The notes under the pieces are model-generated. The model was not told the DNA's origin. It saw only the letters and a program-made list of their open reading frames with translations, and did not search any database. Positions 1 to 11,871 of a stretch of 64,000 bases of DNA are shown in pieces. Source of the stretch: Cryptomeria japonica. Lineage: Eukaryota; Streptophyta; Pinopsida; Cupressales; Cupressaceae. Positions within the stretch are counted from its first letter, which is position 1. Each line of letters begins with the position of its first letter. The stretch covers positions 40,599,140 to 40,663,139 of the forward strand of contig NC_081411.1 in NCBI RefSeq assembly GCF_030272615.1, written 5' to 3'. The position numbers and the translations under genes were made by a program.

Positions 1-1289
1 ACAAAAGATGATGGTAGGCTTTCTAACTGGAATACCAAACTCAGTAAGAATATTTTGAAGCCAAATAGCCTTAGTGGTGGCATTGACTGCCCCTCGATAC
101 TCGGCCTCTGTTGATGAAAGAGAAATTGCAGACTGCTTCTTGCTTGACCAACAAACGGGACCAGAACCAAGTGAGAAGCAATACCCAGAAGTAGAGTTGC
201 GATCCTAAGAATCACTTGCCCAATCTGAATTCGTATATCCTACCAAGTCAATATCCACACCTGCTACATACTGAATTCCATAATTGTGAGTACCTTGAAT
301 GTAGTGGAGGATCCGCTTAGCTGCTTTCCAATGCAACTCATGTGGCTCCTACATGAATCTAGAGACCATGCCCACAGCATAAGAAATGTCGAGTCTCATA
401 TGAGTCAAATAAATGAGGCTTCCAACAAGTTGTCGATATAAAGTGCCATCAACCAAGGGTGAAGAGCACTTAGCCTCAAGTTTGACCCCTGACAAAAATG
501 GAGTAGGTGCAAGCTTACAATCAGCCATGTGAAATCTGGAGAGCATATCAAGTGCATACTTGGGTTGTCCAAGGAAGATTCCTGAAGATGATTAAGTGAT
601 CTCAATTCCCAAGAAGTAATGCAAAAGACCCAAGTCTGACATCAAAAATCTATCATGTAGAGCAATTTTTACTGCTTTGATGGTGGATGAGTGACTCCCT
701 ATGAGTAACAAGTCATCAACATAGAGAACAAGAAATGTGAGAGTTTCATCCTGTTGCAAAATGTATACGTTCAGATCAGAATGGCACCGAGTGAAACCAA
801 CTGTCAGAAGGAATGAGTCCATCTTGGCATACCAAGCTCGAGGAGCCTATTTGAGGCCATAGAGAGACTTTCGAAGTCAACACACAAGTGAAGGATCCTG
901 AACAAACCCTTGTGGTTGCTCCATGTAGATTTCCTCCTAAAGATCACCATGAAGAAATGCACTCTTCACATCCATCTGATGAACTTCCCAACGATGGGCT
1001 GCAGCTATAGCAAGAACAAGTTGGATGGAATTCATCTTAGCAACTGGAGCAAAAGTCTCAGAGTAATCAACCCCTAGAACTTGGGAAAAACCTTTTGCTA
1101 CCAAGCGAGCCTTATACTTATCAACCGACCCATCCGCTGCAAATTTTGTTCGATAGATCCACTTGCATTGAACAAGTTTCCTTCACTTAGGAAGAGGAAC
1201 TAAATCCCATGTGTGATTCCTTTCCAAGGAATTGAACTCTTCTTGCATTGCAGCATCCCACTTAGGAACACCTGAAGCTTCTCGAAAGG
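1..1289 (-). pseudogene. copia-1 reverse transcriptase and RNase H (partial)
   Basis: RT starts around the residues WDAAMQEEF and HTWDLVPLPK, continues through the conserved copia blocks to YVDDLL and the LHYFLGIEI motif near 600, and then the connection to RNase H (TSGYCFSLG, SSTEAEYRGAV near 80-180). The window ends within RNase H. In-frame stops fall at the LPK block, in the AFLHGDL block, after EIT and in RNase H. Amino-acid blocks are otherwise well kept, so decay is by point mutation. Confidence 0.85.
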
Positions 1290-2925
1290 ACTGTGGATCA
1301 AAAGCTAAAGTAATAAAGAGATGTGGAGCTTGCTGAAATTGTGACCTTGTTCTTCTAGTATCTAATGGATCACCAAGCCAATCTCCTACTGACTCAAAAG
1401 TTTGTCGAGCCCAAAGAGGCACTGAGGCTGGAGAGTCTGGGGGAGAATCATCAACCTCTGAATGATGACTATGAGAGGAATGTGAATCCTCATCATCACT
1501 ATCACCATCTGAAGTAGAGGAAGAAGACTCCTCATCAAGATTAGGAGGATTAAGATCCTCTGAAGAACTGTCATCATAATGCAATTTCTCCAATGTGATA
1601 GTGGATGGAGAAGTGGTATGAGAAGAACTAGAAGAACTCTCCTCAAAATGAACACTCCTCTCAATGAACAACTCATGAGTAGTGGGATGGAGAAGCCTAT
1701 ACCCTTTAACATCATCTGGATATCCAACAAATATGCAAGGCTTACTCTGCGGATCCATAGCCTTGCGTTTTTCAGCTGGAATGTGGGCCCATGCAAGAGA
1801 ACCAAACACTCTAAAGTGTTTAATTGAGGGTTTTTGACCAGTCCAAGCTTGAAAGGGAGTTACCCCCTTCACAGCTTTATGAGGAACTCGGTTCTAGATG
1901 TAACATGCATAGTTGATGGCCTTTGCTCAATACTAAGGTGCCAAAGACTTGCAGTGAATCATACAATTATCCATCTCCTTCAAGGACCTATTTTTTCATT
2001 CTGCTACACCATTTTGTTGAGGACTGTATGGAACTGTGTGCTGCATGTTGATACCTTCTGAAGCACAAAACTGTTCAAACTGATTATTAACATATTCACC
2101 CCCATTATCTGTACACAAAATCTTGATGAACTTCCCAGATTGTTTCTCTGCAAAAGCTTTGAAATCTAGAAAATTTTCAAAGACTTCATACTTTTGTTTG
2201 AGAAAGTAAACCCATGTATATCTGGAAAAGTCATCAATAAATGTCAAGACATATCTAGCCTTGCTGAAAGATGGTTGTGGAAATGGTCCTGCCAAGTCAC
2301 TATGTACCAACTCCAATAGTTGTGTAGCTCTCCAAGCTTTACCTTTATCATTATTCTCCTCTAGATGCTTACCAAGAATGCACCCCTGGCAAAATCCATC
2401 AGAAAATCGAATAGAAGGCAACCCTAAAACCATTTCTTGTTGACTGAGTTGTTGCAAGTAACGGTAGTTCAAGTGGCCAAACCGTTGATGCCACAAACAA
2501 CTCACCTCATCTGCATGAGTGAGTAGAACTGTCGAAGGAGAGTCAGGAAAAAAGTGAGAAAACTGATATAATCTAGAATGATGATCTGCTTTTCCCACAG
2601 CAACAGTAGACCCATTATGCATTTCGCTGATTACCACTACATCTGGTGTGAACTCAACTCACTTGCCAGAACCAGTGTGAGTGATCTGATAAACAGATAG
2701 GAGATTAGTTGATAAAGATGGAACACAAAGGACATCTTGAAATGTTCCTTCACCCACATCAATAGACCCTTTCCCATGCACTTCAACAAGAGTGTCATCA
2801 CCCATTAGGATGGAAGGCATAGAACATAGCTCTAAAGATGTGAAATCATCTTCTGAAGAAGCCATGTGGTGTGAAGCACCTGAGTCAATTATCCAAGAAT
2901 TTGGTTGTGAAGTAATAGCAACTAG
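1290..2925 (-). pseudogene. copia-1 protease and integrase region
   Basis: It begins with the retropepsin motif WIIDSGASHHM, in which the catalytic DSG is kept, then the GAG-pre-integrase HHCC zinc region (WHQRFGHLNY, then CQGC), then the integrase catalytic core with the first two acidic residues visible in HSDL and TDNGGEY. A string of stops near 1870-1995 breaks the C-terminal half of the core. The acidic Ser/Asp-rich stretch near 1480-1620 is the usual variable linker between integrase and RT. Confidence 0.85.
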
Positions 2926-3039
2926 GGCCTTACCCTTTCCTTTCCCCTTACTCTTATCTATGTCCTTAAAAGATCCTTTTGATGAACTCTGTTTGACTGA
3001 ATCAGGAACCTTGATATTATTCTTTTCAAGAAGATTTGA

Positions 3040-3882
3040 AAGGTGATCAATTTGTTTCTTTAAACACTTATGTTCATCATGACCAGGCCTCTTACAATAA
3101 GAACACTTGACCTTCTCCTTCTTAGGTTGTTCACCTTTTGCTGAAGAGGTCTCATTGTCTGCTTTTGAAGTAGCAGATTTCTAATCTTTCTTCTTCTCTC
3201 CTTGGTTCTTTTGTTTCGTATCTTGCTTACTAGACCCTTTTTGTTCTTTTGTGCCTTGATTTACAACTAAGGCATGTGACTTAGAGGGCTTTATTGTACC
3301 CATTTGAACCAATTTGTCCTGCTCCCTAGTGAGTTTTGCAGCAAAATCATCTAAAGAAGGCATTTTGAATGTGGTACCTAGGGCACATTTGGTAGCATAG
3401 AATGTAGAAACAAACACTGAATAGTTAGGACCAAGCTTAGAAAGAATACTCAAGATCAGTTGCTTATCATCTTTCTTAGTTCCACACTATTCCAACTGCA
3501 ATCTTATAGACTTAAGTTTAGTGAAGAAGTCTTGTATAGTATCAAAATTGGTTGGATTCAACCCTATGAGTTCATTCTCCAATTGATGACCTCTTAGTTC
3601 ATCCTGCTTACCAAAGAGGTTTCCCAAAGTAGTCCATATTACATTTGGTGTAGTAGCAGATTCAATGTGAAAAAGAAGGTCAGGAGAGACTAACATGCAC
3701 AATGTACCAAAAGCTTCATCATATTTATTAAACCATTTAATCTTTTCTGCAGCATCTTGAGGTTCAGTTTTAAGTCCCATAGTAACACGATGATATCCAT
3801 GTCTTTTCAGATATATTATCATCTTAGATTTCCATTCAAAGTAATTATATGGTGTTAAAAGTGGAACTGTAGATGCATCCAT
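3040..3882 (-). pseudogene. copia-1 gag region
   Basis: The start is the ATG at 3882, about 1 kb inside the primer binding site. The N-terminal part resembles the gag domain of plant copia elements (a residue run 'YNYFEWKSKM' near the start, and a Lys/Gln/Ser-rich basic tail). It ends in a zinc knuckle of CX2CX4HX4C form with all four ligands kept. Two stops interrupt it, at 3487-3489 and near 3180. The role is RNA packaging and particle assembly in the cytoplasm. Confidence 0.85.
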
Positions 3883-4906
3883 GATAGCAGAAAAGAAGAT
3901 TGCAAAGAGTCAAGAAGAGTGCAAGAAAGAAGACACAAGAGACACCCCCCTTTCCACTAGTCTTTGAAATCACCCCCCCCAAATATTACAAGGTTGGCAC
4001 TTTATAATTAGTGCATTTACAAGGCTTTTATCAGATTACAATGCTTTCTAAGGCTTTAATGGCCAAAATAGAAAGTTTAAATACATATAAATTTAACACA
4101 AAATCTAAAAAAATTATCCTTATAGCTGCTCAATGTATCTTAATACCTTTCCAACAACTATTCGTTTTTGTAAAATAGAGTTGTGAAAAGAAAGATATGA
4201 TTTATAGAAGAAAAAAAAATGCAGCTGATTCAACCTGCAATATCTAACAAAGAAGGGTAGAATATTTCAATAAGATCTACAATTATGAAGAGTGCTCATT
4301 TCCAGCTTTCCGTCAAGTACTCATTTGCAAAAAACTGACACCCGAGGCAAAAGTTATGCAACTTTTAAGAAAGGTTGTTGAATTTCCCTGATAGAAAAAT
4401 GGCTTAAGTCTTGTTGAAACTCTATTTCTGCAAAAATTATTAATTTTCTAGAACAAACCTCCAAAACCCAAAAGTTTTTCGATGCTAGGAACAAAACCCA
4501 GAAATCTTTTTTTCTAAAAATGAACAGAGGTTAGAACACTAGGGCCGAAATGAAAATAGTTCTAGTGAAATATTTCACTCTGATTTTTTTTACTGTGTTC
4601 TCCAAACTCTGAATTTGGTGAAATAAAAGTCACTTATGATTTTTACAAGCCTTCTGGACACTCTGGAAATGCTAAAGAAGCCTCCAATATTACCAAAAAT
4701 TCTGCAATCAACCAGATCTCAAAGAACACATATATAAAACCAGATTTAACTAGAAGCTTATTTTCCTTTAAACTGTTCTGATTCTCCAAGTCACATGAAA
4801 ATGCAGGAGAAGAGCATACTTGGTTTTTAAGAAAAATATTAGCTATCTAACAATCTCAAATCTCTTAAATAAATCAGAAAAGCAATGAGTTATACCAGAC
4901 AACACA
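3883..4906 (-). other. copia-1 untranslated leader
   Basis: This 1-kb stretch lies between the primer binding site and the gag ATG. No ORF, RNA gene or repeat was recognised. It has short C runs near 3950-3980 and is otherwise AT-rich. It fits the long 5' leader of plant copia elements. Confidence 0.6.
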
Positions 4907-4918
4907 GCTCTGATACCA
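4907..4918 (-). promoter_or_regulatory. primer binding site of copia-1 (initiator Met-tRNA type)
   Basis: The minus strand reads TGGTATCAGAGC, the standard complement of the 3' end of plant initiator methionine tRNA, directly adjoining the LTR. Minus-strand DNA synthesis would start here. Confidence 0.9.
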
Positions 4919-5580
4919 TGTTAAATTCTGTGAGAAGCAAGAATCAAGCCAAGATCTGATGTCAGTCATAGATCACATGCAACTCCAAGCAATGGATAAT
5001 CGAAGATCAAAATAGCTGAATGAAGATAAATCTGATATGAGAGAAAAATAGAGATAAAGAAGAGAATTTAGAGAAGACTCTCACCGAGCTATCACTTCAC
5101 TAGTGAAGGTGAGAGTATATTGCTTATTATATAGAAAAATAATAGCATGTACAACCAAAAGGTGCATTAACTCCCACCTCCATAAAAAGTGGGAGGTTTT
5201 ACCTACTACCCCATAAAAGGTGGGAGGTTTTTACCTACTTGGTAAATGTCAAAACATGTGGCATAACCTCCTTACATGAAAACAAAAAAGGAGTTATAAG
5301 AGGTCGCACATAAGACCAAAAGAGGGTGAGAAACCCAACTACCCCATAACCCACTTAGGAAATGATAAAATAGTGGTTATGAGAGGTGGCACAACAAGCC
5401 AAAAGAGGGTGTGTAACTCAACTACCCATGTGAGGTGGAGAGTTACACATGTACCTAATGTATTCCGCCACGTGTCCTCATATTAACCACACCTAATAAC
5501 CTAAGCAAGCTTAATAATATATGTGTAGGAAAAATAAATACCCCCTAACATAAGGAAAATAGAAAAAACCTACACTAACA
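4919..5580 (-). repeat. 5' LTR of copia-1
   Basis: This 662-bp LTR is bounded by TGTTA and TAACA, a perfect 5-bp terminal inverted repeat. The left end abuts the primer binding site; the right end abuts the resumed copia-2 LTR. It contains a duplicated segment near 5160-5240 and 5300-5420 built around GGGAGGTTTTTACCTAC and AAGAGGGTG. The partner LTR lies outside the window. Confidence 0.88.
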
Positions 5581-5993
5581 CATCCCCACCATGGTTTTTC
5601 CTAGTTGGGTTTCCACGTGAAAAAAATATGTGTGTTATGTGTGATGTCTTCCTCATGTGAAGCTTTGTTGTTTTCTGTCAAGTAGTAAATCATGTTGATC
5701 TAGTTGCTCAAATGTATATATTTGATGGTAGATTACTTGTTCATGTATTAGAGTGAAATGGAAATGAAGTGTTAGAGTGTATGAGAAGATAGGTTTCAAT
5801 CGGTTTATGCTTGTCTTAGCTATTCTAGGTTTTTGCCAGTTGTACTTTGTTTTAAGACCAACGTTACTATTTGTCTGTCAATGCACAGTGTCTGCTGACA
5901 AACCGGTTTAAGAGTGTATTTTTGTCTGTACTGATTCACCCCCCCCCCCTCTCAGTACCTATTTGGTACTATTCTTTCATCATTGAGTTATCA
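5581..5993 (+). repeat. 3' part of copia-2 5' LTR
   Basis: It matches 11461-11871 almost base for base, including the run of C followed by CTCTCAG (5939-5955) and the end GAGTTATCA. It was cut at its left by copia-1. Confidence 0.92.
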
Positions 5994-5995
5994 AT

Positions 5996-6007
5996 TGGTA
6001 TCAAAGC
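5996..6007 (+). promoter_or_regulatory. primer binding site of copia-2
   Basis: TGGTATCAAAGC sits two bases after the LTR end. It differs by one base from the initiator Met-tRNA complement found in copia-1 and copia-3. Confidence 0.85.
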
Positions 6008-6064
6008 ATCCTCCAGGTCCTCTGTGCTAAAAGCTTAACCGCTTGAGGTAAAGATCTCAGTCTA

Positions 6065-7471
6065 ATGATGAAGAGGGAAGGTCCAAAGTTCAATACAGAA
6101 AATTTCAGTATATGGAAAAATAGAATGAAGATATACATCAGAAGCATGGGTGCTCAACACTGGAGCTATATTGAGAATGCCTATGTTGCCCCTACCGGTA
6201 CTCTCACTGATGACCAAAAGAGAGAGATACATGAGAATGGGCAAGTCATGGAAGCCCTAATTAGTAGTTTATCTGACATTGATTTTATTGATGTCCAAGA
6301 TAAAGAAAATCCCAAAGAGGTATGGGATACTCTTGAAAATATCTATGGCGGTGATGAGCATGTAAAACAAGCTAAGGAAGAAAGTCTTAGAGGGAAGTTT
6401 AATGATATGTAGATGGTTGAAGGTGAGACCATTCAACAATATGGAATAAAAATCAAAACCGTTGTTGGAGATATCAAGAGTGAAGGTGGTAAAATAGAAG
6501 ATTCCACTGTGGTAAGAAAAGTCCTAAGATCGCTATTGCTGGTCTATGCAATAAGGGTTGTTATTCAGGAGCTAAGATTAATAGACAAGACTATGGTATC
6601 CCTACACTCTATCATTGCAAAGTTGACAGCCTATGAGATAAATATTTTTTATGGCAGTGTTCAAAAGACTAAATCAACTTTTAAAGATTCTGTTGTACCA
6701 TCCAGAAAAGGAAAAGAAGCTAGCACTAGTGGTGAACCAAGACAGAGTAGAGAAATGGATGATGAGGAGATTCTGATGGCATTTGAAGCTCTCCTTGCTA
6801 GGAAACTTCCTAAAGGAACCGGCAAATACAGAGGTAAGCTACCTTTGAAATGCTTTTCTTGCAACTGGATAGAACATATTGTTGTAAACTGTCCTAACGG
6901 TGACAACAAGGACAAACCGGAAAGGTTCAAGAAATTCAAAGGAGGAAACCGGAGAAACTACTTTGTGGCAGTTGATGAAGGTGTCAGAGATGAGGAATCA
7001 GAGGATGAAAAAAATGAAGATATTGTATTTGTTGCTATCAAGGAAGATGTTTCAGACAAGAAGGCTCTTGTCTCCCAATTTGATAATTCCAATGAGTGGA
7101 TCATTTACAGTGGTTGTTCTCACCATATGACTAGTGACCAGAGCAAGTTTCTATCCTTCGAAGAGTATAATGGTGGTGTGGTTCTCTTTGGCAATGATGC
7201 ACCATGCATGGTCAAAGGTAGAGGGTCCATCTCTCTGAATGGAAAGAGCAGTGCTGACAATGTGTATTGGGTTGATGGTCTCAGACACAACCTTCTGAGT
7301 GTTGCCCAGCTAAATGACAGTGGCCTCATTCTGGAATTCAAGAATGGAGTTTACAGAATCAAAGGAAAAAATGGTGAATTGGTGGCCACCGGCATGCAGA
7401 CCAAAGGTAACCTATTTCAGCTGAATGCAAATATAAGTACATGTTTTATGGCTAAATTTGATGATAGCTAG
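6065..7471 (+). pseudogene. copia-2 gag and protease region
   Basis: It holds a gag domain with an 'IWKNRMKIYI' block near the N-terminus, a basic linker and a zinc knuckle with all four ligands. The protease follows, with the active-site Asp replaced by Tyr (YSG). A TAG at 6410-6412 replaces a position where copia-3 has a Trp codon (TGG at 15176). The region ends at a TAG just before the GAG-pre-integrase motif. Confidence 0.88.
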
Positions 7472-8310
7472 ATATGGCATAGGAGACTCTGCCATGTAAA
7501 CTTTGATAACATTGTGAAGGCTAGTAAGATCAAGGCAGTTAGAGGGTTGTCGGTGCTAAGCAAACTGGATAATACCTTGTGCAGAGAGTGTCAATTGGGG
7601 AAAATGTCTTCCTTAACCTTTAAAGGTAAATCTTTCACTTCTAACAACTTGCTTGATCTTGTGCATACTGATTTGTGTAGTCCTATGAAAACTAGAAGTG
7701 TGTAGGGTGATAGGTACTTCATGATTCTCACTAATGACTGCTCAAGAATGATGTGGGTCACATTCTTGAAAGACAAGTCTGAAGCCTTTGTAAAGTTCAA
7801 AGCTTTCAGAGCATTAGTGGAGAAGGAAATCAATAAAAGGATCAAGTGCCTGAGAACTGACCAAGGAGGGGATTTCACTTCTGGTGAATTCAACAAGTAC
7901 TGTGAAGAACATGGCATCAAGAGGAAACTGTCTGCCCCCCTGACTCCACAATAGAATGGCCTAGTAGAGAGGAATAATTGAACTGTGGTTGAAGCAGCTA
8001 AAACCATGTTGATTCAAGGAAAGGTAGCTCACACCTTTTGGAGAGAAGCGGTGAGCACTACAGTCTACACAATGAACCGGGTACTCATCAAGAAAGGTAA
8101 GGATAAAACTCCTTATGAGTATTGGACTGGTAAGACACCTGTGGTTAGCTACTTTAGAGTATTTGGTAGCAAATGTTACATCAAAAGGAGTGAACACCAG
8201 AGCAAATTTTATGCGAAATGTGATGAGGGAATATTCCTAAGATATTCACCAAGAGAAAAGCTCTCAAGTGTTTCAACAATAGGACTCAAAGAATTATGGA
8301 AAGCATCAAT
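7472..8310 (+). pseudogene. copia-2 integrase region
   Basis: It has the HHCC zinc region (WHRRLCHVN, then CRECQLGK) followed by the DDE core: HTDLCSP near 7670, the block TDQGGDF near 7856 and the downstream block TFWREAVSTTVYTMNR near 8035. Nonsense codons lie at 7703-7705, 7952-7954 and 7979-7981. A frameshift near 8260 ends the readable frame. Confidence 0.87.
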
Positions 8311-8479
8311 ATAAGGGTTGATGAAACCTTTGAGAAAATTGAGGAAATCGGCAGTGAGCAAGCGGTAAATGAACCGGGTGTAACCTTCTAGGAACCGGTT
8401 GTCAGTCAACCAAGTACCAGTAATAGTATTCCTACACCGGTAGATGTATATGTTGATACTGATGGAGATAAGGATGAAG

Positions 8480-10158
8480 AAGAAAAGAAAGAGGAATCCA
8501 TTAAGACCATTCCTTGGTATGTCAAGTTGAATCATTATCCTAAGAAAATCATGGGAGATAAGGATGCAAGAATCCTTACAAGAAGAAAGGTCAAAGAAAA
8601 CTCATGTATGATCTCTGAATTTGAGCCTAAATCATTCAAAGAGGCCCATAAAGATGAAGACTGGATCAAGGCAATGGAAGAGGAACTTGACCAGATAGAG
8701 AAAAATGGTACATGGTCTTTGGTACCCAGATCGAAGCATAAAAATGTCATTGGTACCAAATGGGTTTTTAGAAATAAGCTGAATGAGGATGGCATAGTGA
8801 TTAGGAACAAAGCCAGATTGGTGTGCAAAGGATATGCTCAAGAGGAAGGAGAAGAGTATGGAGAAAGTTTTGCTCCTGTAGCCAGATTGGAAGGAGTTTG
8901 TATGCTTCTTGCATATGCACCTTTTAAAGGTTTCAAAGTATATCAAATGGATGTAAAATTTGCATTCCTAAATGGCTTACTTGAAGAGGAGGTGTATATT
9001 GAGCAGCCAGATGGGATTGCCCTATCTGAAGATAGAGACATGGTATGGAGGCTACATAAAGCCTTATATGGTCTAATGCAAGAACCTACAGCACGGTATG
9101 AATGTCTGCATTCCCATCTTGTGAAGATTGGATTTGAGAGAACAAGTGAAGATAGCAATATCTACTTTAAGTTTGAAGGAGATCAGATCCTAATCTATGA
9201 GGTATTTGTTGATGACATTATCTTTGGTGGAGATGACAAAATGAGTTATGAGTTTGCAGATGAGATGAAGAAAGAGTTTGAGATGTCACTCATAGGGGAG
9301 ATTAAATTCTTCATTGGACTGCAGATCCAATAGATGAAAGATGGAATCTTTATCACTCAGTCCAAGTATGTCAAAGAGGTGTTGAAGACCTTTGGCATGG
9401 AAGATAGCAAACTGGTTGGTACACCAATGGTGATTGGTTATAAACTATCCAAAGAAGATGACTCAGCATTGGTTGATGAGAAGGAATACCGATCAATGAT
9501 TGGTAAGTTGCATTATGTAGTGCATAGTAGACCAGATATTGCACATGCAGTTGGCATTATTGCAAGATTCCATAAATGTCCAAGAGAATCCCACTTGGTT
9601 GCAGTTAAGTGGATTCTTAGGTATTTGAAGGGAACTACTAACTATGGATTGTGGTATCCATATAGCAAGGATTTCAACTTGAAAGTATACATAGATGTTG
9701 ATTGGGTAGGCAATATAGATGATCGAAAAAGTACAATCGGTGGTGCATTCTTTCTTGGTGGTAGACTAGTCTCATGGATGAGTAAGAAGCAGAGTTGTAT
9801 CTCTCAATCTACAATGGAACCAGAGTATGTTGAAGCTTTCATGAACTGCACTCAGACAATTTGGATGAAGCATGTATTAAATGGCTTCAAAGTTCATGTA
9901 TCTGAACTGGTACGTATATTTTGTGACAATACTAGTGCAATTAATATCTCCAAGAATTCGGTTTTACATTCTAGAACCAAGCACTTTGAGCTTAAGTATC
10001 ATTTCTTGAGGGAAAAGGTTCAGAACAAAGAGATTGCACTGGAACATGTTTCCAGTCAGGAGCAATTAGCAGACATATTCACCAAGCCTCTCCCAAAGGC
10101 TACATTTATGTACTTAAGGGGTGAATTAGGGGCGTTGCCCCTTCAAGATGTAAACTAA
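8480..10158 (+). pseudogene. copia-2 reverse transcriptase and RNase H
   Basis: RT begins around TWSLVPR and [14 protein letters not shown], with catalytic [10 protein letters not shown] near 9205-9230 and the FIGLQIQ block near 9310. A TAG at 9331-9333 interrupts it. The frame then continues through the connection region into RNase H (residues YIDVDWVGN, then SQSTMEPEYVEA near 9800-9840) and the tail HFLREKVQNKEIALEHV typical of copia RNase H. Confidence 0.88.
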
Positions 10159-10290
10159 AGGTATATGCTCCACATCAGTCAGGTATTGCATAGTCAAATT
10201 TTTCTTCAGGATTGATGTGTTGAAAGATGCTACTCCTCAGGGGGAGAAGCATTTTGGAATAGGGAAGCTTGTGCCTCCACTTTGGCATTG

Positions 10291-10306
10291 TTGTCAAAGG
10301 GGGAGA
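10291..10306 (+). promoter_or_regulatory. upstream extra polypurine tract of copia-2
   Basis: CAAAGGGGGAGAAG lies about 100 bases before the true tract and is preceded by TTGGCATTGTTGT, a variant of the sequence before the true tract. It could be a second plus-strand priming site. The same arrangement occurs in copia-3 near 20340-20360. Confidence 0.6.
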
Positions 10307-10391
10307 AGATGTGAAGCGGAGAAGATATCTGCAAAAATTGGAGGAGAAGATGTGAAGCAGAGAGATATCTTTGTATATTGCCATCAATGCC

Positions 10392-10402
10392 AAAGGGGGA
10401 GA
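10392..10402 (+). promoter_or_regulatory. polypurine tract of copia-2
   Basis: AAAGGGGGAGA immediately precedes the 3' LTR start TGTTGAC. This is the expected plus-strand primer. Confidence 0.85.
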
Positions 10403-10403
10403 T

Positions 10404-11871
10404 TGTTGACATTATGTGAACCGGTATGAGGACATAATAACATTGTATGTTGTCATTGATGTTAATATGCTGAAGAGGTGAGAACCGGTATAACACTATG
10501 AACCGGCATTTGTGCAAAAGTGAAGCGGTGTGTTTGTTCAAGGTGAACTGGCATATGGTAATGGGAACTGGCACATGGAAGCATTGTATGACTACCAGTT
10601 AGTAGTCTCAACTTCAAGGTTTTCAGTTGAAGTGCTTCAAGCCTATGTGGCTCAACCAGTGACTTTGTGTGATGAGTTAGCATGGTAACGAAGAATGGAT
10701 CATGTTGCCACGTAAGCCTTGTGTGCATGAAGGATCTTGCATGAAGGAGATTGTTCCTATCTACCTCGAGAATGTGTGAAGTCTGTAAAATGGTGATAAC
10801 GTGTGATGGGTTATCAACCGCCATGAAATCGGTGGAAATGGATGATGGAGAATGTCTTGAGATTGGATCAAGAATTGTTGCATTTAATACAGTGTGCTCA
10901 ATGGTCAGGATTGAACCGTTTAAATTCCTTAACCTAACAGGTTTAGGGTTTATGCTACCAACCTATCTATTTTCCTATAAGGTCGATGTTGTGTCTCTTT
11001 CTGAGGTTGTTGGAAAAAGTTGTGTGTGTGTATCCAAGAGAAGGGATACGTGATTCATGCCAGACCAAAAGGAGAGAAGTGATACCTATAGAGTGTAAGT
11101 GCAGAAGGTGAAGAGGAGCTTAAGTGGATCTGCATTGGCATAGAGTGTTGTTACCAGATTATTGTAATACCTGTTGATCTCTAACCACCTCAACAATTGG
11201 AAAATCCCTTAACAGGGTAGCTTTAACCGGCTTGTTGTAAATCCTTTAACAGGGTGACTCAAAACAATTGAGTTCTTGAAATCCTCTAACAAGGTAACCT
11301 TTAACAGGGTTTAACCCTTAACTGGGTATTCTTGCCATCCCTTAACCGGGTGATCCCTAACAGGATCGGTTCCTAACAGAACCTATTATATCAATCTTTA
11401 ACCAAACAAGGCTCCTAACAGAGCGGACTTCTAAAGAGTTCAAAACAAGCTTGTGGGTATTCATCACCACCATGGTTTTTCCCAGTTGGGTTTCCATGTG
11501 AAAAAAATATGTGTGTTATGTGTGATTTCTTCCTCATGTGATGCTTTGTTGTTTTCTATCAAGCAGTAAATCATGTTGATCTAGTTGCTCATATGTATAT
11601 CTTTGATGGTAGATTACTTGTTCATGTATTAGGGTGAAATAGAAATGAAGTGTTAGAGTGTATGAGAAGATAGGTTTCAACCAGTTTATGCTTGTCTTAG
11701 CTATTCTAGGTTTTTGCCAGTTGTACTATGTTTTAAGACCAGTGTTACTATTTGTCTGTCAATGCACAGTATCTGCTAACAAACTGGTTTAAGAGTGTAT
11801 TTTTGTCTGTAATGATTCACCCCCCCCTCTCAGTACCTGTTTGGTACTATTCTTTCATCATTGAGTTATCA
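10404..11871 (+). repeat. 3' LTR of copia-2
   Basis: The 1468-bp LTR begins TGTTGACATT and ends GAGTTATCA. It contains a block of short imperfect repeats at 11200-11440 built from CCTTAACCGGGT and CCTAACAGG words, the motif CCATGGTTTTTCCC with GGGTTTCCATGTG at 11470-11505, and the C run with CTCTCAG at 11820-11833 about 40 bases from its end. Confidence 0.92.

Larger units (their letters stand above)
1..3882 (-). pseudogene. copia-1 gag-pol polyprotein, decayed
   Basis: One reading frame runs from the ATG at 3882 to the left edge with no frameshift, but with more than a dozen nonsense codons (for example at 3487-3489 and near 3180, 2660 and 1995). Domains in order: gag with UBN2-type residues; an intact CX2CX4HX4C zinc knuckle near 3070-3110; aspartic protease motif DSGASHHM near 2880; GAG-pre-integrase motif WHQRFGHLNY near 2480; integrase core with HSDLAGP and TDNGGEY; RT with the active-site motif YVDDLL near 720-760; and RNase H with a TEAEY box near 100, cut by the edge. 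It would encode virus-like particle, integration and reverse-transcription functions. It cannot be translated whole, so the copy is non-autonomous now. The intact frame fits a recent insertion. Confidence 0.9.
1..5580 (-). mobile_element. Ty1/copia retrotransposon copia-1 (left part outside window)
   Basis: The element reads leftwards: LTR (4919-5580), primer binding site (4907-4918), leader, then gag, protease, integrase, RT and the start of RNase H, cut by the window edge at position 1. The domain order integrase before RT is diagnostic for Ty1/copia. The right end interrupts the 5' LTR of copia-2: the sequence from 5581 onward matches 11461 onward in the copia-2 3' LTR. The first bases after the end, CATCC, are the expected 5-bp target duplication, but its partner lies outside the window. 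Copia-1 is therefore younger than copia-2. Confidence 0.9.
6065..10158 (+). pseudogene. copia-2 gag-pol polyprotein, decayed
   Basis: It starts at the ATG at 6065, 58 bases after the primer binding site. Order: gag (6065-about 6830); zinc knuckle CX2CX4HX4C near 6850-6895; protease near 7090-7130, where the usual DSG reads YSG so the catalytic Asp is lost; GAG-pre-integrase WHRRLCHVN at 7474; integrase with HTDL and TDQGGDF; RT with VFVDDII near 9205; RNase H around 9680-10080; end at LGALPLQDVN. In-frame stops occur at 6410, 7469, 7703, 7952 and 9331 among others. One frameshift near 8260, in the linker after the integrase core, separates integrase from RT. The remainder is well preserved. 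Confidence 0.9.
5581..11871 (+). mobile_element. Ty1/copia retrotransposon copia-2
   Basis: The element has a truncated view of its 5' LTR (5581-5993), a primer binding site, a full-length decayed polyprotein, duplicated polypurine tracts and a complete 3' LTR (10404-11871). The missing 5' LTR portion must lie left of copia-1, outside the window. The base after the 3' LTR belongs to a gypsy-type gag ORF, so copia-2 itself interrupts that element. The right target-duplication candidate is GCCTT (11872-11876); its partner is not in the window. The two LTRs differ by about one base in 14 over the first 115 bases compared by eye. Confidence 0.92.

Noticed and set aside
1386-1805. 139-codon minus-strand ORF overlapping the copia-1 integrase-RT linker
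   Set aside because: It is a frame shadow of the polyprotein; the other frame carries integrase and RT motifs.
10751-11053. 100-codon ORF inside the copia-2 3' LTR
   Set aside because: It lies wholly within the LTR, has no family resemblance, and is not conserved in the copia-3 LTR.
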